The translations under genes were made by a program, and so were the position numbers. The notes under the pieces are model-generated. The model searched no databases. It saw nothing but the letters and a program-made list of their open reading frames with translations, and was not told the origin of the DNA. From Kushneria konosiri (GTDB lineage: Bacteria > Pseudomonadota > Gammaproteobacteria > Pseudomonadales > Halomonadaceae), in assembly GCF_002155145.1 (NCBI RefSeq), contig NZ_CP021323.1, positions 2,356,001 to 2,420,000 of the forward strand: a stretch of 64,000 bases of DNA. The letters are read 5' to 3'. Shown piece after piece: positions 40,087 through 51,589 of this stretch (positions within the stretch are counted from its first letter, which is position 1; each line of letters opens with the position of its first letter).

Positions 40087-41589
40087 ATGGCTTCTCGAAT
40101 AAAGCGTCGGTGGCGCCCTCGATCCCTTCTTCAGCAGGTATTGACCGCCTTTTTGCTGGTCATGCTGCCGATCGGCGTTTTGATCCATCTCGCCGGTCAG
40201 AGTTTTTCACAGCTTTCAGAGCTTGCAGACGTCAGTGCCCGCGAGGCGGTTGATGAAACACGCCGTGCCCGTCAGCTGACCAATCTTTCCACGGATATGG
40301 AGCGAAGCGCCCGTCAGTACGCCGTGCTCGATGATCAAAGTCTGCTGGAAATCTATGGTGAGCGCCGCGCGCGCTATAGCGATCTGCTCAACGAACATGC
40401 CGCCTTCATGGGTGACAGCCCGCTGATACAGTCATTGCGCCAGCAGCTCACCGTGCTGGAGACCCTGCCCACGCCCGGTGAAAACAGCCTCAGCGCTCAG
40501 CTTTCCGAGTTCAGCCGCTTTACGTCCAGTACGGAGGCGCTGGCCGAGGCAACCCGCCGTCAGGTCGATGCCCGCATTGATGAGATTCGCACTCAGGCAA
40601 GCCAGGTGACGACCCATCTCTGGCAGGCCACGCTGGCGCTGGTCTCGTTCAGTCTGGTGCTGATCCTCTTTTTCACCTGGCGTATCATTCGCCCAATTCG
40701 CCAGCTCGAACAGCGCATTCTCGGCATCGGGGGCAGTGGGGAAACCGAAGAAACCCGCCCGATTCAGGGCCCGCTGGAGCTGGTCAATTTGGAAGAGCGT
40801 CTTGAATGGCTCTCGGCCCGCTTGAAGGAGCTCGAGGAACAAAAGCAGCAGTTTTTGCGTCACATGTCCCATGAGCTCAAGACACCGCTGGCCAGCATTC
40901 GTGAAGGGTCGGGACTTTTGGCCGATGGTGTGGTCGGTGAAATGTCACAGCGCCAGCGCGAAATCGTGTTGCTGATTGATGAAAGCGGTCAGGAACTGCA
41001 AACGCTGATCGAACAGCTGCTGGACTACAACCTGCTGCAGCAAAATCGTCGGCTCAACGTGACGCGCTTTGACGTTGCCAACGTCATTCATGAGGTGCTG
41101 TCCAAGCATCGCCTGGCCCTGCAGCAAAAGGGCATGGTAGTGGAAGAGCGTCGTGCACCGCTGTACTGGCAGGCCGATCGTGCACGTACGGCGCGCATTC
41201 TGGACAACCTAGTGTCCAACGCTATCGCGTATGGTGACGATGAAGGGCGGCTCTACATCTCGGCGAGCGCCGATCAGAATCATCTGACGCTGGATGTGGC
41301 CAACAGTGGCCAGCCGATCAACGAACGTGACCGTGACCATCTGTTTGAGCCGTTCTATCAGGGCAGCTCGCAGCGCAAGGGGCCGCTCAAGGGGTCCGGT
41401 ATCGGGCTGTCGGTGGCAGCCGAAAGCGCGCGGGCGCAACATGGCACGCTGAGTCTGGTTGAGGATTCAATCAACGGCTGTGAAGTCTGCTTTGAGCTGA
41501 TACTTCCCTGGATCGTGGAAGAGCCTTCACAGGACACCCCCTCTGTACCCCGGGCCGCAAGGGAAAAGGCGGCACTGGCAAGGATATGA
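40087..41589 (+). CDS. glrK: Sensor histidine kinase GlrK (QseE)
   Basis: Membrane kinase of the GlrK/GlrR envelope-stress system. The 500-residue protein has two membrane helices (QVLTAFLLVMLPIGVLIHLAG near the start and LALVSFSLVLILFFTW near 182-198), a periplasmic helical region between them, a HAMP linker, the phospho-acceptor HMSHELKTPLASIREG with His near residue 260-264, and an ATPase domain (LVSNAIAYG, GSGIGLSVA). The start at 40087 is preferred over 40045, since GGAG lies about 11 bases upstream and it gives the usual N-terminus. It overlaps qseG at its stop codon. Confidence 0.93.
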   Translation: MASRIKRRWRPRSLLQQVLTAFLLVMLPIGVLIHLAGQSFSQLSELADVSAREAVDETRRARQLTNLSTDMERSARQYAVLDDQSLLEIYGERRARYSDLLNEHAAFMGDSPLIQSLRQQLTVLETLPTPGENSLSAQLSEFSRFTSSTEALAEATRRQVDARIDEIRTQASQVTTHLWQATLALVSFSLVLILFFTWRIIRPIRQLEQRILGIGGSGETEETRPIQGPLELVNLEERLEWLSARLKELEEQKQQFLRHMSHELKTPLASIREGSGLLADGVVGEMSQRQREIVLLIDESGQELQTLIEQLLDYNLLQQNRRLNVTRFDVANVIHEVLSKHRLALQQKGMVVEERRAPLYWQADRARTARILDNLVSNAIAYGDDEGRLYISASADQNHLTLDVANSGQPINERDRDHLFEPFYQGSSQRKGPLKGSGIGLSVAAESARAQHGTLSLVEDSINGCEVCFELILPWIVEEPSQDTPSVPRAAREKAALARI

Positions 41590-41591
41590 CA

Positions 41592-42158
41592 ATGAAGCAC
41601 AATCTGATCGCGGGCAGTCTTTTGATGGCCACCATGCTGCTGGGCGGCTGCGCCATGATGGATGATCGCGTCTCCGGCGCCTCCGAGGAGTGCATCACCC
41701 GTGGCATTCCCACCATGGTGGACGATGAATGCCTGTTGCCGACGTGGGTAGCCTTTGGTCGCTCTGCGCAGACCGGCACACAGCAGTGGCGCGATGAAGT
41801 GCTTCAATACATGGGTAGCGACACGCCTCGTGGAGGTCTGGCCCGTGCGGTGGTCTTCTCTCAGGATGACGCTGAACACTGGCCCAAGGGGCTTGCGCTG
41901 TTCAAGCGCTATACCTCCGAGGCACCTGAAAGCATTCGGCCATTGCTCCAGCAGTGGCAGCGCGATCTGGAACGTCGCATCGAGATTCAATCCAGACTTC
42001 AAACCAGGCTGGATGCACAGCATAATCGCAGCAATCAGGGTAGCAGCCGGCAGCGCCAGCAGATTCAGTCGCTGGAACAGGAAAATGCCGAGCTCAAAAA
42101 GAAACTGGACGCCCTGACCGCGATAGAGGAGAGCATGAACGCCAGGCAGAGTCCCTGA
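41592..42158 (+). CDS. qseG: Outer-membrane lipoprotein QseG
   Basis: Lipoprotein encoded between glrK and glrR; in enterobacteria it interacts with the kinase and is needed for its signalling. The 188-residue product has a signal peptide ending in the lipobox LLGGC, so Cys near residue 20 would be lipidated. A cysteine-containing periplasmic domain follows, then a C-terminal coiled coil (QRQQIQSLEQENAELKKKLDAL). The start at 41592 has AGGA 7 bases upstream; an ATG at 41586 overlaps the glrK stop. Sequence similarity to enterobacterial QseG is weak by eye, so the call rests on position and architecture. Confidence 0.82.
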   Translation: MKHNLIAGSLLMATMLLGGCAMMDDRVSGASEECITRGIPTMVDDECLLPTWVAFGRSAQTGTQQWRDEVLQYMGSDTPRGGLARAVVFSQDDAEHWPKGLALFKRYTSEAPESIRPLLQQWQRDLERRIEIQSRLQTRLDAQHNRSNQGSSRQRQQIQSLEQENAELKKKLDALTAIEESMNARQSP

Positions 42159-42194
42159 GCACTCCTCGCGCGCCGGGTGTGCAAGGAGAACCAC

Positions 42195-43553
42195 GTGAAA
42201 ACTGCCCATCTGCTATTGGTCGACGATGATCCAAGCCTTTTGAGGCTTCTGGGTATGCGTCTTGAAAGCCGTGGCTATCGGGTCAGTACCGTTGAAAGCG
42301 GTGCCCAGGCACTGTCACTGGTAGAACAGCAGCGCCCCGATCTGATCCTGTCGGATCTGCGTATGGATGGCATGGATGGCATGGCGCTGTTTGGCGAAAT
42401 TCAGTCCCGCCACCCGGGCCTGCCGGTCATTATCCTGACCGCGCACGGCTCCATTCCCGAAGCCGTCAGTGCCACTCGTCAGGGGGTGTTCGGCTTTCTG
42501 ACCAAGCCCATCGATCGCACCGAACTCTTTGCACTGGTCGATGAGGCCCTGATGCAGACCTCACCGGCCAGCGGCGAAGCAGATCCGGCCTGGCGGCGCG
42601 ATATCATTACCCGCAGCACCGTCATGGAGCAGGTGCTTGAACAGGCAGGCAGGGTGGCCGGCAGCGATGTCAGCGTGCTGCTTTCCGGCCCCTCCGGCTC
42701 CGGCAAGGAACTGCTGGCACGTGCCCTGCATCGTGCCAGCGCGCGCGCCGATGCTCCCTTCATTGCCATCAACTGCGGCGCACTACCCGAGCAGCTGCTG
42801 GAAAGCGAGCTGTTCGGCCATGCCCGCGGTGCTTTTACGGGCGCCGTCAACGCCCATGAGGGGCTTTTTCAGGCCGCGCACGGGGGCACGCTCTTTCTTG
42901 ATGAAATCGGTGACATGCCCATGTCACTGCAGGTCAAGCTGCTCAGGGTGCTTCAGGAGCGTCAGGTCAGGCCGCTGGGCAGTACCCAGAGCGTTGACGT
43001 GGATGTCCGCGTGATTTCGGCCACCCATCGCGACCTCAATGCTGCGATGAGCGAAGGGACCTTCCGCGAGGATCTTTTTTACCGTCTCAACGTGGTCAAC
43101 CTGCGTCTGCCGGCCCTGCGTGAACGGCCGGAAGACATTCCGATTCTGGCGCGTTATCACCTGGAGCTGGCGGCCGATCGTCACAAGCCCTCGGTCAAGG
43201 GCTTCTCGAAGGAGGCGATCAATCTGCTGGCGTCTCATGCCTGGCCGGGCAACGTGCGCCAGCTCGTCAACGTGGTGGAACAGTGCGTGGCGCTTTCCAG
43301 CGCACCGATCATCGCGCATGCGCTGGTGGCACAGGCGCTGGCCTCTGAAGATAACGCGCTGCCATCGTTCAATGCCGCGCGGGCCGGTTTCGAGCACGGC
43401 TATCTGGTCAAGGTGCTCAAGATCACCGAAGGCAACGTCACCCAGGCCGCGCGTATTGCCGGGCGCAACCGCACCGATTTCTACAAGCTGCTCGCCCGCC
43501 ATGAGCTCGACCCCAACAGCTTCAAGCCGTTATACACCGCAGAACAGACGTGA
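42195..43553 (+). CDS. glrR: Sigma-54-dependent response regulator GlrR (QseF)
   Basis: NtrC-family activator of RpoN promoters. The 452-residue protein has a receiver domain (LLVDDDPSLLRLL, phospho-Asp in ILSDLRMDG near residue 53), an AAA+ domain with Walker A GPSGSGKELLARALH, the sigma-54-contacting GAFTGA near residue 213, Walker B GGTLFLDEIGDM, and a Fis-type C-terminal helix-turn-helix (GNVTQAARIAGRNRTDFYKLL). The GTG start at 42195 has AAGGAG six bases upstream. TGTCN10GACA motifs and a sigma-54 promoter lie upstream of its own operon. Its stop codon directly abuts that of xseA. Confidence 0.94.
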   Translation: MKTAHLLLVDDDPSLLRLLGMRLESRGYRVSTVESGAQALSLVEQQRPDLILSDLRMDGMDGMALFGEIQSRHPGLPVIILTAHGSIPEAVSATRQGVFGFLTKPIDRTELFALVDEALMQTSPASGEADPAWRRDIITRSTVMEQVLEQAGRVAGSDVSVLLSGPSGSGKELLARALHRASARADAPFIAINCGALPEQLLESELFGHARGAFTGAVNAHEGLFQAAHGGTLFLDEIGDMPMSLQVKLLRVLQERQVRPLGSTQSVDVDVRVISATHRDLNAAMSEGTFREDLFYRLNVVNLRLPALRERPEDIPILARYHLELAADRHKPSVKGFSKEAINLLASHAWPGNVRQLVNVVEQCVALSSAPIIAHALVAQALASEDNALPSFNAARAGFEHGYLVKVLKITEGNVTQAARIAGRNRTDFYKLLARHELDPNSFKPLYTAEQT

Positions 43554-46592
<3,039 letters not shown>

Positions 46593-46691
46593 TGCCGTGC
46601 CCTGTCTACCCCGTACCTTTGGCCATGACGTGCCCTCGGGCAGCGGGGCGGGCAGGGCATGCGTCCGGTATCAGGACTGCCCAGTTTGAAG

Positions 46692-46722
46692 AGCGGGAGG
46701 CGAAAGCTTCCCGCTTGTTTAT
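46692..46722 (+). terminator. Hairpin between guaB and guaA (possible attenuator)
   Basis: AGCGGGA (46692-46698) can pair with TCCCGCT (46709-46715), followed by TGTTTATTTAT. It is weaker than a classic terminator and may give partial termination inside the guaBA operon. Confidence 0.45.
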
Positions 46723-46751
46723 TTATATCCTCGCTGCACCAGAGAGATACC

Positions 46752-48326
46752 ATGACCGACATCCACGCCCACAAGATCCTGATTCTTGATTTTGGCTCCC
46801 AGTACACTCAGCTGATCGCTCGCCGCGTGCGCGAGATCGGGGTTTACTCGGAAGTGCGCGCCTTCGACATCACCGAAGACGAGATTCGCGAGTACAACCC
46901 CAACGGCATCATCCTCTCCGGCGGGCCGGAATCGGTCGCCGAGCTGGATTCTCCGCGTGCGCCCCAGTGCGTGTTCGAGATGGGCCTGCCGGTCTTTGGT
47001 ATCTGCTACGGCATGCAGACCATGGCCGCCCAGCTGGGCGGTGCCACCGAAGGCTCCGAGAAACGCGAGTTCGGCTACGCCCAGATCAGCGTCTCCGCAG
47101 AAGACGATCTGCTCGGTGGCATCAAGGATCACATCAATGATCACGGCGATGCTCTGCTGGATGTCTGGATGAGCCACGGCGACAAGGTCGCCACCGTTCC
47201 CGAGCAGTTCGAAATCACCGCCTCCACGCCAAGCTGCCCGATCGCCGCCATGAGCTGGGCCGAAAAGCGTCTCTATGCGGTGCAGTTCCATCCGGAAGTG
47301 ACCCACACCACTCAGGGCCAGCGCATTCTCGAGCGCTTCGTGCTTGAAATCTGTGGCTGTGAGCGGCTCTGGACCCCGGCCAAGATCATCGAAGACCTCT
47401 CCGAGCGTGTTCGTGAACAGGTCGGTGACCGTCACGTGCTGCTCGGCCTCTCCGGCGGCGTTGATTCCTCCGTGGTCGCCGCGCTGCTGCACAAGGCGAT
47501 CGGCGATCAGCTTACCTGCGTGTTCGTCGACAACGGCCTGCTGCGCAAGAACGAAGGCGCCCAGGTCATGGACACCTTCGCCCAGCACATGGGCGTGCGC
47601 GTCATCCGTGTGGATGCCGAAGACGAATTCCTCGGCCGGCTCGAGGGCGTCAACGACCCCGAGCAGAAGCGCAAGCTGATCGGCAATACCTTTATTGACG
47701 TGTTTGACCGCGAAGCCGCGAAGATCGAAGGCGTGGATTTTCTCGCCCAGGGCACCATCTACCCGGACGTGATCGAATCTGCCGCCTCCAAGACCGGCAA
47801 GGCGCACGTTATCAAGTCGCACCACAACGTCGGCGGCCTGCCGGAGACCATGAAGCTCAAGCTGGTCGAACCGCTGCGTGAGCTGTTCAAGGACGAGGTG
47901 CGCAAGCTCGGCCTCGAACTCGGCCTGCCGTACGACATGGTCTACCGTCACCCGTTCCCCGGGCCGGGCCTGGGCGTGCGCATTCTTGGTGAAGTCAAAA
48001 AGGAATACGCCGACATCCTGCGCGAAGCGGACGCCATCTTCATCGAGGAACTGCACAACGCCGACTGGTACCACAAGACCAGCCAGGCCTTTGCCGTGTT
48101 CCTGCCGGTCAAGTCCGTGGGTGTAGTAGGGGATGGCCGCCGCTACGAATGGGTCATCGCGCTGCGCGCGGTCGAAACCATCGACTTCATGACCGCCCGC
48201 TGGGCGCACCTGCCGTATGAGCTGCTGGAGAAGGTCTCCGGTCGCATCATCAACGAGATCAGCGGCGTGTCGCGCGTGACCTATGATGTGAGCAGCAAGC
48301 CGCCCGCGACGATCGAATGGGAGTAA
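46752..48326 (+). CDS. guaA: GMP synthase (glutamine-hydrolysing) GuaA
   Basis: Converts XMP to GMP using glutamine and ATP. The 524-residue protein has an N-terminal class I amidotransferase domain (nucleophile in FGICYGMQT, histidine and glutamate in [10 protein letters not shown]), the ATP-pyrophosphatase P-loop [15 protein letters not shown], and the C-terminal dimerisation domain ending [11 protein letters not shown]. The gene is intact to its natural end. The guaA 3' end is a known integration site for genomic islands, and an AT-rich accessory block begins right after its terminator. Confidence 0.99.
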   Translation: MTDIHAHKILILDFGSQYTQLIARRVREIGVYSEVRAFDITEDEIREYNPNGIILSGGPESVAELDSPRAPQCVFEMGLPVFGICYGMQTMAAQLGGATEGSEKREFGYAQISVSAEDDLLGGIKDHINDHGDALLDVWMSHGDKVATVPEQFEITASTPSCPIAAMSWAEKRLYAVQFHPEVTHTTQGQRILERFVLEICGCERLWTPAKIIEDLSERVREQVGDRHVLLGLSGGVDSSVVAALLHKAIGDQLTCVFVDNGLLRKNEGAQVMDTFAQHMGVRVIRVDAEDEFLGRLEGVNDPEQKRKLIGNTFIDVFDREAAKIEGVDFLAQGTIYPDVIESAASKTGKAHVIKSHHNVGGLPETMKLKLVEPLRELFKDEVRKLGLELGLPYDMVYRHPFPGPGLGVRILGEVKKEYADILREADAIFIEELHNADWYHKTSQAFAVFLPVKSVGVVGDGRRYEWVIALRAVETIDFMTARWAHLPYELLEKVSGRIINEISGVSRVTYDVSSKPPATIEWE

Positions 48327-48364
48327 ATAAAAGGTTGATTTGAACGTTAGCGCTTGTTTTAAAT

Positions 48365-48394
48365 AAAGCCTGCCGCTATAGGCAGGCTTTTGTT
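48365..48394 (+). terminator. Terminator of guaBA
   Basis: A perfect 10-bp stem AAAGCCTGCC (48365-48374) with GGCAGGCTTT (48381-48390) and a short T-rich tail. Confidence 0.88.
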
Positions 48395-48452
48395 TCAAAA
48401 TTGATAAAGGGCAATAATGCCCAAGAGCTTAGGTTTGCTCAGTATAGGTCGT

Positions 48453-48563
48453 GGTAAGTCTATTTAAAATAAAGAGTTTTTTAAGTTAAGGTAAGTCTGT
48501 TCAAGCTTTGTTAGTGTTTCGGCTTTTATTCATAATATTTTAATGCGTGGATATGTGTATATC
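48453..48563. promoter_or_regulatory. Control region of the AT-rich cassette
   Basis: A 9-bp direct repeat GGTAAGTCT (48453-48461 and 48490-48498) and an inverted repeat GATAT-GTGT-ATATC (48550-48563) lie upstream of the XRE-type gene. They are plausible operators for its own product. The surrounding sequence is very AT-rich, with several possible -10 elements. Confidence 0.4.
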
Positions 48564-48599
48564 TAATGTATATTTAAAATATATATATCGGAGCTTAGT

Positions 48600-49250
48600 A
48601 TGAAAAAAAAATGTGATTTTTTGCCAGAAGATATAAAAAGAATTAGAAATAAAACAGGAATGACGCAGGAGTCATTTAGCAACGCTTTTAGTATTGAATT
48701 GGACGTTTTGTGTGGCTGGGAAAGAGGAGATTGTGTGCCATCTGAAGCTGCCACGGTTCTTCTGGATTTAATTGACAGGTCGCCATCAAGGATTTATTCA
48801 ATATTAGATCCCAGTAAGGAAGAAAATATAAGGTCCTCAAATGGAAAAAGTTTTTTAAAGAATGTGATTTTTGATGGTTGTTATACTTCTTTACAGAAAC
48901 TAGTCGAATCAGACTTTAGGTATAAAATTGAAGTCATTGATGATTTGATATTAATCAATGGTTTTTCATATACAAAAATAGATAAAAAAGAAAATGATTT
49001 AGAGTTTTATGCTGGCCATAGTTCTAAGAGCCTTGATAAGGTTGTAAGTTACAATTGCAAGGATAAACAGTTAGTCGGAGATCTTAAAGATGTTTTGGAA
49101 AAAACTTACTTAGTGCTTTTTGCTATAGAACATGAATTAAGTGCAGCTATGGGTTTTCCTCATGAGATGAGAATGGAAGAGATAAAAAGAGTAAAAGAAA
49201 GAATTAATGTTAGTAATGAGTTTTATTCTAAAATTTTAAAAAGTTGGTAA
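48600..49250 (+). CDS. XRE/HigA-like regulator with unknown C-terminal domain
   Basis: 216-residue protein. Residues about 8-60 form a Cro/XRE helix-turn-helix in the style of HigA/NadS antitoxins (IKRIRNKTGMTQESFSNAFSI, WERGDCVPSEAATVLLDLIDRSP). The remaining 150 residues match nothing I recognise; they are mixed alpha/beta and end in a helical, lysine-rich segment. A good site (GGAG) precedes ATG. Base composition and AT-ending codons differ sharply from the neighbouring housekeeping genes. It is the first gene of a four-gene co-directional block, five bases before the next start. A regulator or sensor of the cassette is the likely role. Confidence 0.8.
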   Translation: MKKKCDFLPEDIKRIRNKTGMTQESFSNAFSIELDVLCGWERGDCVPSEAATVLLDLIDRSPSRIYSILDPSKEENIRSSNGKSFLKNVIFDGCYTSLQKLVESDFRYKIEVIDDLILINGFSYTKIDKKENDLEFYAGHSSKSLDKVVSYNCKDKQLVGDLKDVLEKTYLVLFAIEHELSAAMGFPHEMRMEEIKRVKERINVSNEFYSKILKSW

Positions 49251-49254
49251 TTTT

Positions 49255-49932
49255 ATGAAAGGCATTTTAATTGCAATTGAAGGGATCGATGGTAGCGGCA
49301 AGGGGACGCAAGCTAATCTGCTTTTTCAAAAGCTGCAAGAAAAATCTATACCTGCCAAGCTATATAGCTTCCCCGGGTATGAAAAAACTTTTTTTGGGGA
49401 AGAGATAGGAGCGTTTTTACGAGGTGAGTTTGGAACGCTTGAGCAGGTACATCCAAAATTGGCTTCTATACTTTTCGCTGGAGATCGTTTCGAACAAAAA
49501 AACGAAATAGAAGAAGACTTAAAAGAAGGTGTCGTTGTCATATGCGACAGATATGTGGATTCAAATATAGCGCACCAGTGTGCAAAGCGTCCAGCTGAAG
49601 AGCGTCAGGGTTTTGCTAAATGGCTTGAAACATTAGAATATTCTGTATTTAGTGCTGCTAAGCCAGATATTACTTTTTTCTTGGATGTTCCTCTGGATAT
49701 ATCTAAAGAGTTGGTTCTCAAAAAAGGGAAAAGAAGCTATACGGATACAAAGGAAGATATTCACGAATCTTCATATGAGTATTTGGATAAAGTTTATGAA
49801 ACTTATATGGAGTTGTGGTTAGAAAGACAGTGGGTCAAAATTCGTTGTACTGATGAGGATGGTATTAAAGGTATAAATGAAATTGGTGAAGACCTCTCTA
49901 AACATGTCTTAAACAGATTAGGGATGGCGTGA
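49255..49932 (+). CDS. Thymidylate kinase-like protein in an accessory cassette
   Basis: 225-residue P-loop kinase of the dTMP kinase family. Walker A is IEGIDGSGKGTQ at residues 8-19, the DR(Y) motif is VVICDRYVDSN near residue 95, ITFFLDVPLD forms the Walker B-like strand, and YTDTKEDIHESSYEYLDKVYETY matches the helix after the LID. The LID itself (KKGKR) is short. It is surely not the housekeeping tmk by context, which usually sits with holB and mltG. It lies in an AT-rich foreign block and probably acts on nucleotides within that system. Whether it still phosphorylates dTMP is unknown. Confidence 0.85.
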   Translation: MKGILIAIEGIDGSGKGTQANLLFQKLQEKSIPAKLYSFPGYEKTFFGEEIGAFLRGEFGTLEQVHPKLASILFAGDRFEQKNEIEEDLKEGVVVICDRYVDSNIAHQCAKRPAEERQGFAKWLETLEYSVFSAAKPDITFFLDVPLDISKELVLKKGKRSYTDTKEDIHESSYEYLDKVYETYMELWLERQWVKIRCTDEDGIKGINEIGEDLSKHVLNRLGMA

Positions 49933-49935
49933 TAA

Positions 49936-50865
49936 GTGCAAGAGATATTCAAGAAGAAATATTCTAGGAAAGCTTTTTTTATGGTATTGGTGCCTGCTTT
50001 AGTTCTAGTGGGTGTGTTTAGATATTTAATTTTGCCTTGTTTTGATCCCTCATTAAAAATTGGCTGGTATCCTTTTTTTTCAAGTTTATTGGATGGGTTG
50101 CTGTTTTCTACTATAGTAACCGTCTTTATAGGGATTTTTATATATTCTTTAACTCCTGAAGTTGTCAAAAGTTCCAAAATTGATGTTACAGATCCTCGAG
50201 AACTGCCGGACTTGTTCGAAACTGCTTTTTCTAAGACTGAAATTTGGTGGTATAAGGGTGGGTGCGGGCGATACTTTAGAACTAAAACTCTGCCTGAAAT
50301 GGCCTCGCGAGCTAGAAGCTCTAGTCTTTCACGTGAGATAAAGGCAGTAATCCTAGATCCTATGAATACTTCACTATGTGAAGCTCACGCAATTTATCGA
50401 AAAAGTACTGCTTCTGCTAAAAAAGAAAAACGTGAATGGGATTTGGCTAAGGTTAGAAACGAGCTTTGTGCGACTATAGTATCTGTGCTGATTGCTCAGC
50501 GGAATGAGCAAATGCTGCGTATCAGTTTGTCTTTGGTTTCACATTACTCGGCATTTCGTATAGATCTTTCTAACGATTATGTGATAATCACTAAAGAAGA
50601 TAGGAAAGCTCCAGCAATAATTTGTAGCTCAGGAAGTTATTTTTATAAGTCCTATAAAGACGAGATGGTATTAAGCGAGAACCAAGGTAAAAGAGTGGCT
50701 GCTCTTTCCTGTGGTGATTACGATGAAGAAAATCTGTCAGGCGCAAATGTTCAAGCTATATTAAAAGATGTAGACTTGATCCACTCTGATATGATGGACA
50801 AAGACTTTGAAGATATAGCAAGAATATGTAAAGAGCGAGATAATCCTTATGGAAAAAGTTCTTGA
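49936..50865 (+). CDS. Two-helix membrane protein with cytoplasmic domain, unknown family
   Basis: 309-residue protein starting at GTG 49936, three bases after the kinase stop. A short basic N-terminus is followed by two hydrophobic helices (about residues 13-33 and 48-72), then some 235 soluble residues. The first part of the soluble domain has a distinctive pattern, TEIWWYKGGCGRYFRTKTLPEMA then KAVILDPMNTSLCEAHAIYRKS, which looks like a defined alpha/beta domain; I do not recognise it. The layout (two-helix anchor plus sensing or catalytic domain) resembles membrane effectors of bacterial immune systems, but that is inference. The last 17 bases overlap the next gene. Confidence 0.75.
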   Translation: MQEIFKKKYSRKAFFMVLVPALVLVGVFRYLILPCFDPSLKIGWYPFFSSLLDGLLFSTIVTVFIGIFIYSLTPEVVKSSKIDVTDPRELPDLFETAFSKTEIWWYKGGCGRYFRTKTLPEMASRARSSSLSREIKAVILDPMNTSLCEAHAIYRKSTASAKKEKREWDLAKVRNELCATIVSVLIAQRNEQMLRISLSLVSHYSAFRIDLSNDYVIITKEDRKAPAIICSSGSYFYKSYKDEMVLSENQGKRVAALSCGDYDEENLSGANVQAILKDVDLIHSDMMDKDFEDIARICKERDNPYGKSS

Positions 50866-51499
50866 GAATCTATACTGGGATTTGGTTAACTCCAGAGAAG
50901 TGTCGGGTTACATAAATAACGTTCTCGAAAATATTCAAAACGAGGCAGAAAATTTTTCTCCAACATGGCATGCGTTAGGGTTTGTTCATTGTAAGTTGTA
51001 TGAAAATGAAAGCGGGACTTTAAGAATACATATTTGGCCAGAATGGGAAAGAGATAAATCAGAACAGGTGCATAAAATACATGATCATATTTTTTCTATA
51101 AGTAGTTATGTCGTTTGCGGGAGCGTGACAAATAAAAATTACAGCTTGTTCGAGAGTGATGCCTCTTGTGAGTCTTCCTTTCAGCTTTATAGGGTGAAAT
51201 ATGAATCAAATGGTTCTTCATTAGCGCCATGTGAGGAGTTTTTCCAACCCGTTGTTGATCAAGAAAAGTTGGTTCAAAAAGGTAATATTTATTGCATTGA
51301 TCGAGGGGTTTTTCACGAGCTGTCAGTAAATGAGTTCGAGCTGACGGCTACTTTTGTAGCTACTCATAATCATGATGTCAAAGATCCGAAAATGCTTGGT
51401 AATCGTGACAACGCTCTCAATATAACTAGGAAAAAAGTCAATTTTCCTACACATGAGTGGAAAGCTCTGCTTAAACAGATTCAAACCGGAGAGTGTTAA
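50849..51499 (+). CDS. Cupin-like protein of the accessory cassette
   Basis: 216-residue protein whose start lies inside the previous gene (17-base overlap), suggesting translational coupling. The middle carries a cupin-type metal-binding signature, HKIHDHIFSISSYVVCGSVTNKNY, with a later conserved histidine in GVFHELSVNEFELTATFVATH, as in cysteine-dioxygenase-like or other metal cupins. No signal peptide or membrane segment is seen. The catalytic activity and substrate are unknown. It is the last gene of the AT-rich block; no terminator is obvious after it. Confidence 0.7.
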   Translation: MEKVLENLYWDLVNSREVSGYINNVLENIQNEAENFSPTWHALGFVHCKLYENESGTLRIHIWPEWERDKSEQVHKIHDHIFSISSYVVCGSVTNKNYSLFESDASCESSFQLYRVKYESNGSSLAPCEEFFQPVVDQEKLVQKGNIYCIDRGVFHELSVNEFELTATFVATHNHDVKDPKMLGNRDNALNITRKKVNFPTHEWKALLKQIQTGEC

Positions 51500-51561
51500 T
51501 CGTTGTATTAAAATGTTTTGTGGCGTTTTAGAAAAGGTACAATGTATATGCAAAGTGTCGG

Positions 51562-51579
51562 GTTCAGTTCTAACTGAAC
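51562..51579. repeat. 18-bp palindrome at the cassette border
   Basis: GTTCAGTT-CT-AACTGAAC is a perfect inverted repeat exactly where AT-rich sequence gives way to GC-rich sequence. It could mark an old recombination border or a hairpin; no matching copy was found at the guaA side. Confidence 0.5.
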
Positions 51580-51589
51580 ATTGAGGGCG

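Noticed and set aside
46719..48398. 559-codon antisense frame over guaA, and a similar one over guaB (45168-46550)
   Set aside because: Long open antisense frames arise from GC-rich codon bias; the sense genes are complete and highly conserved.
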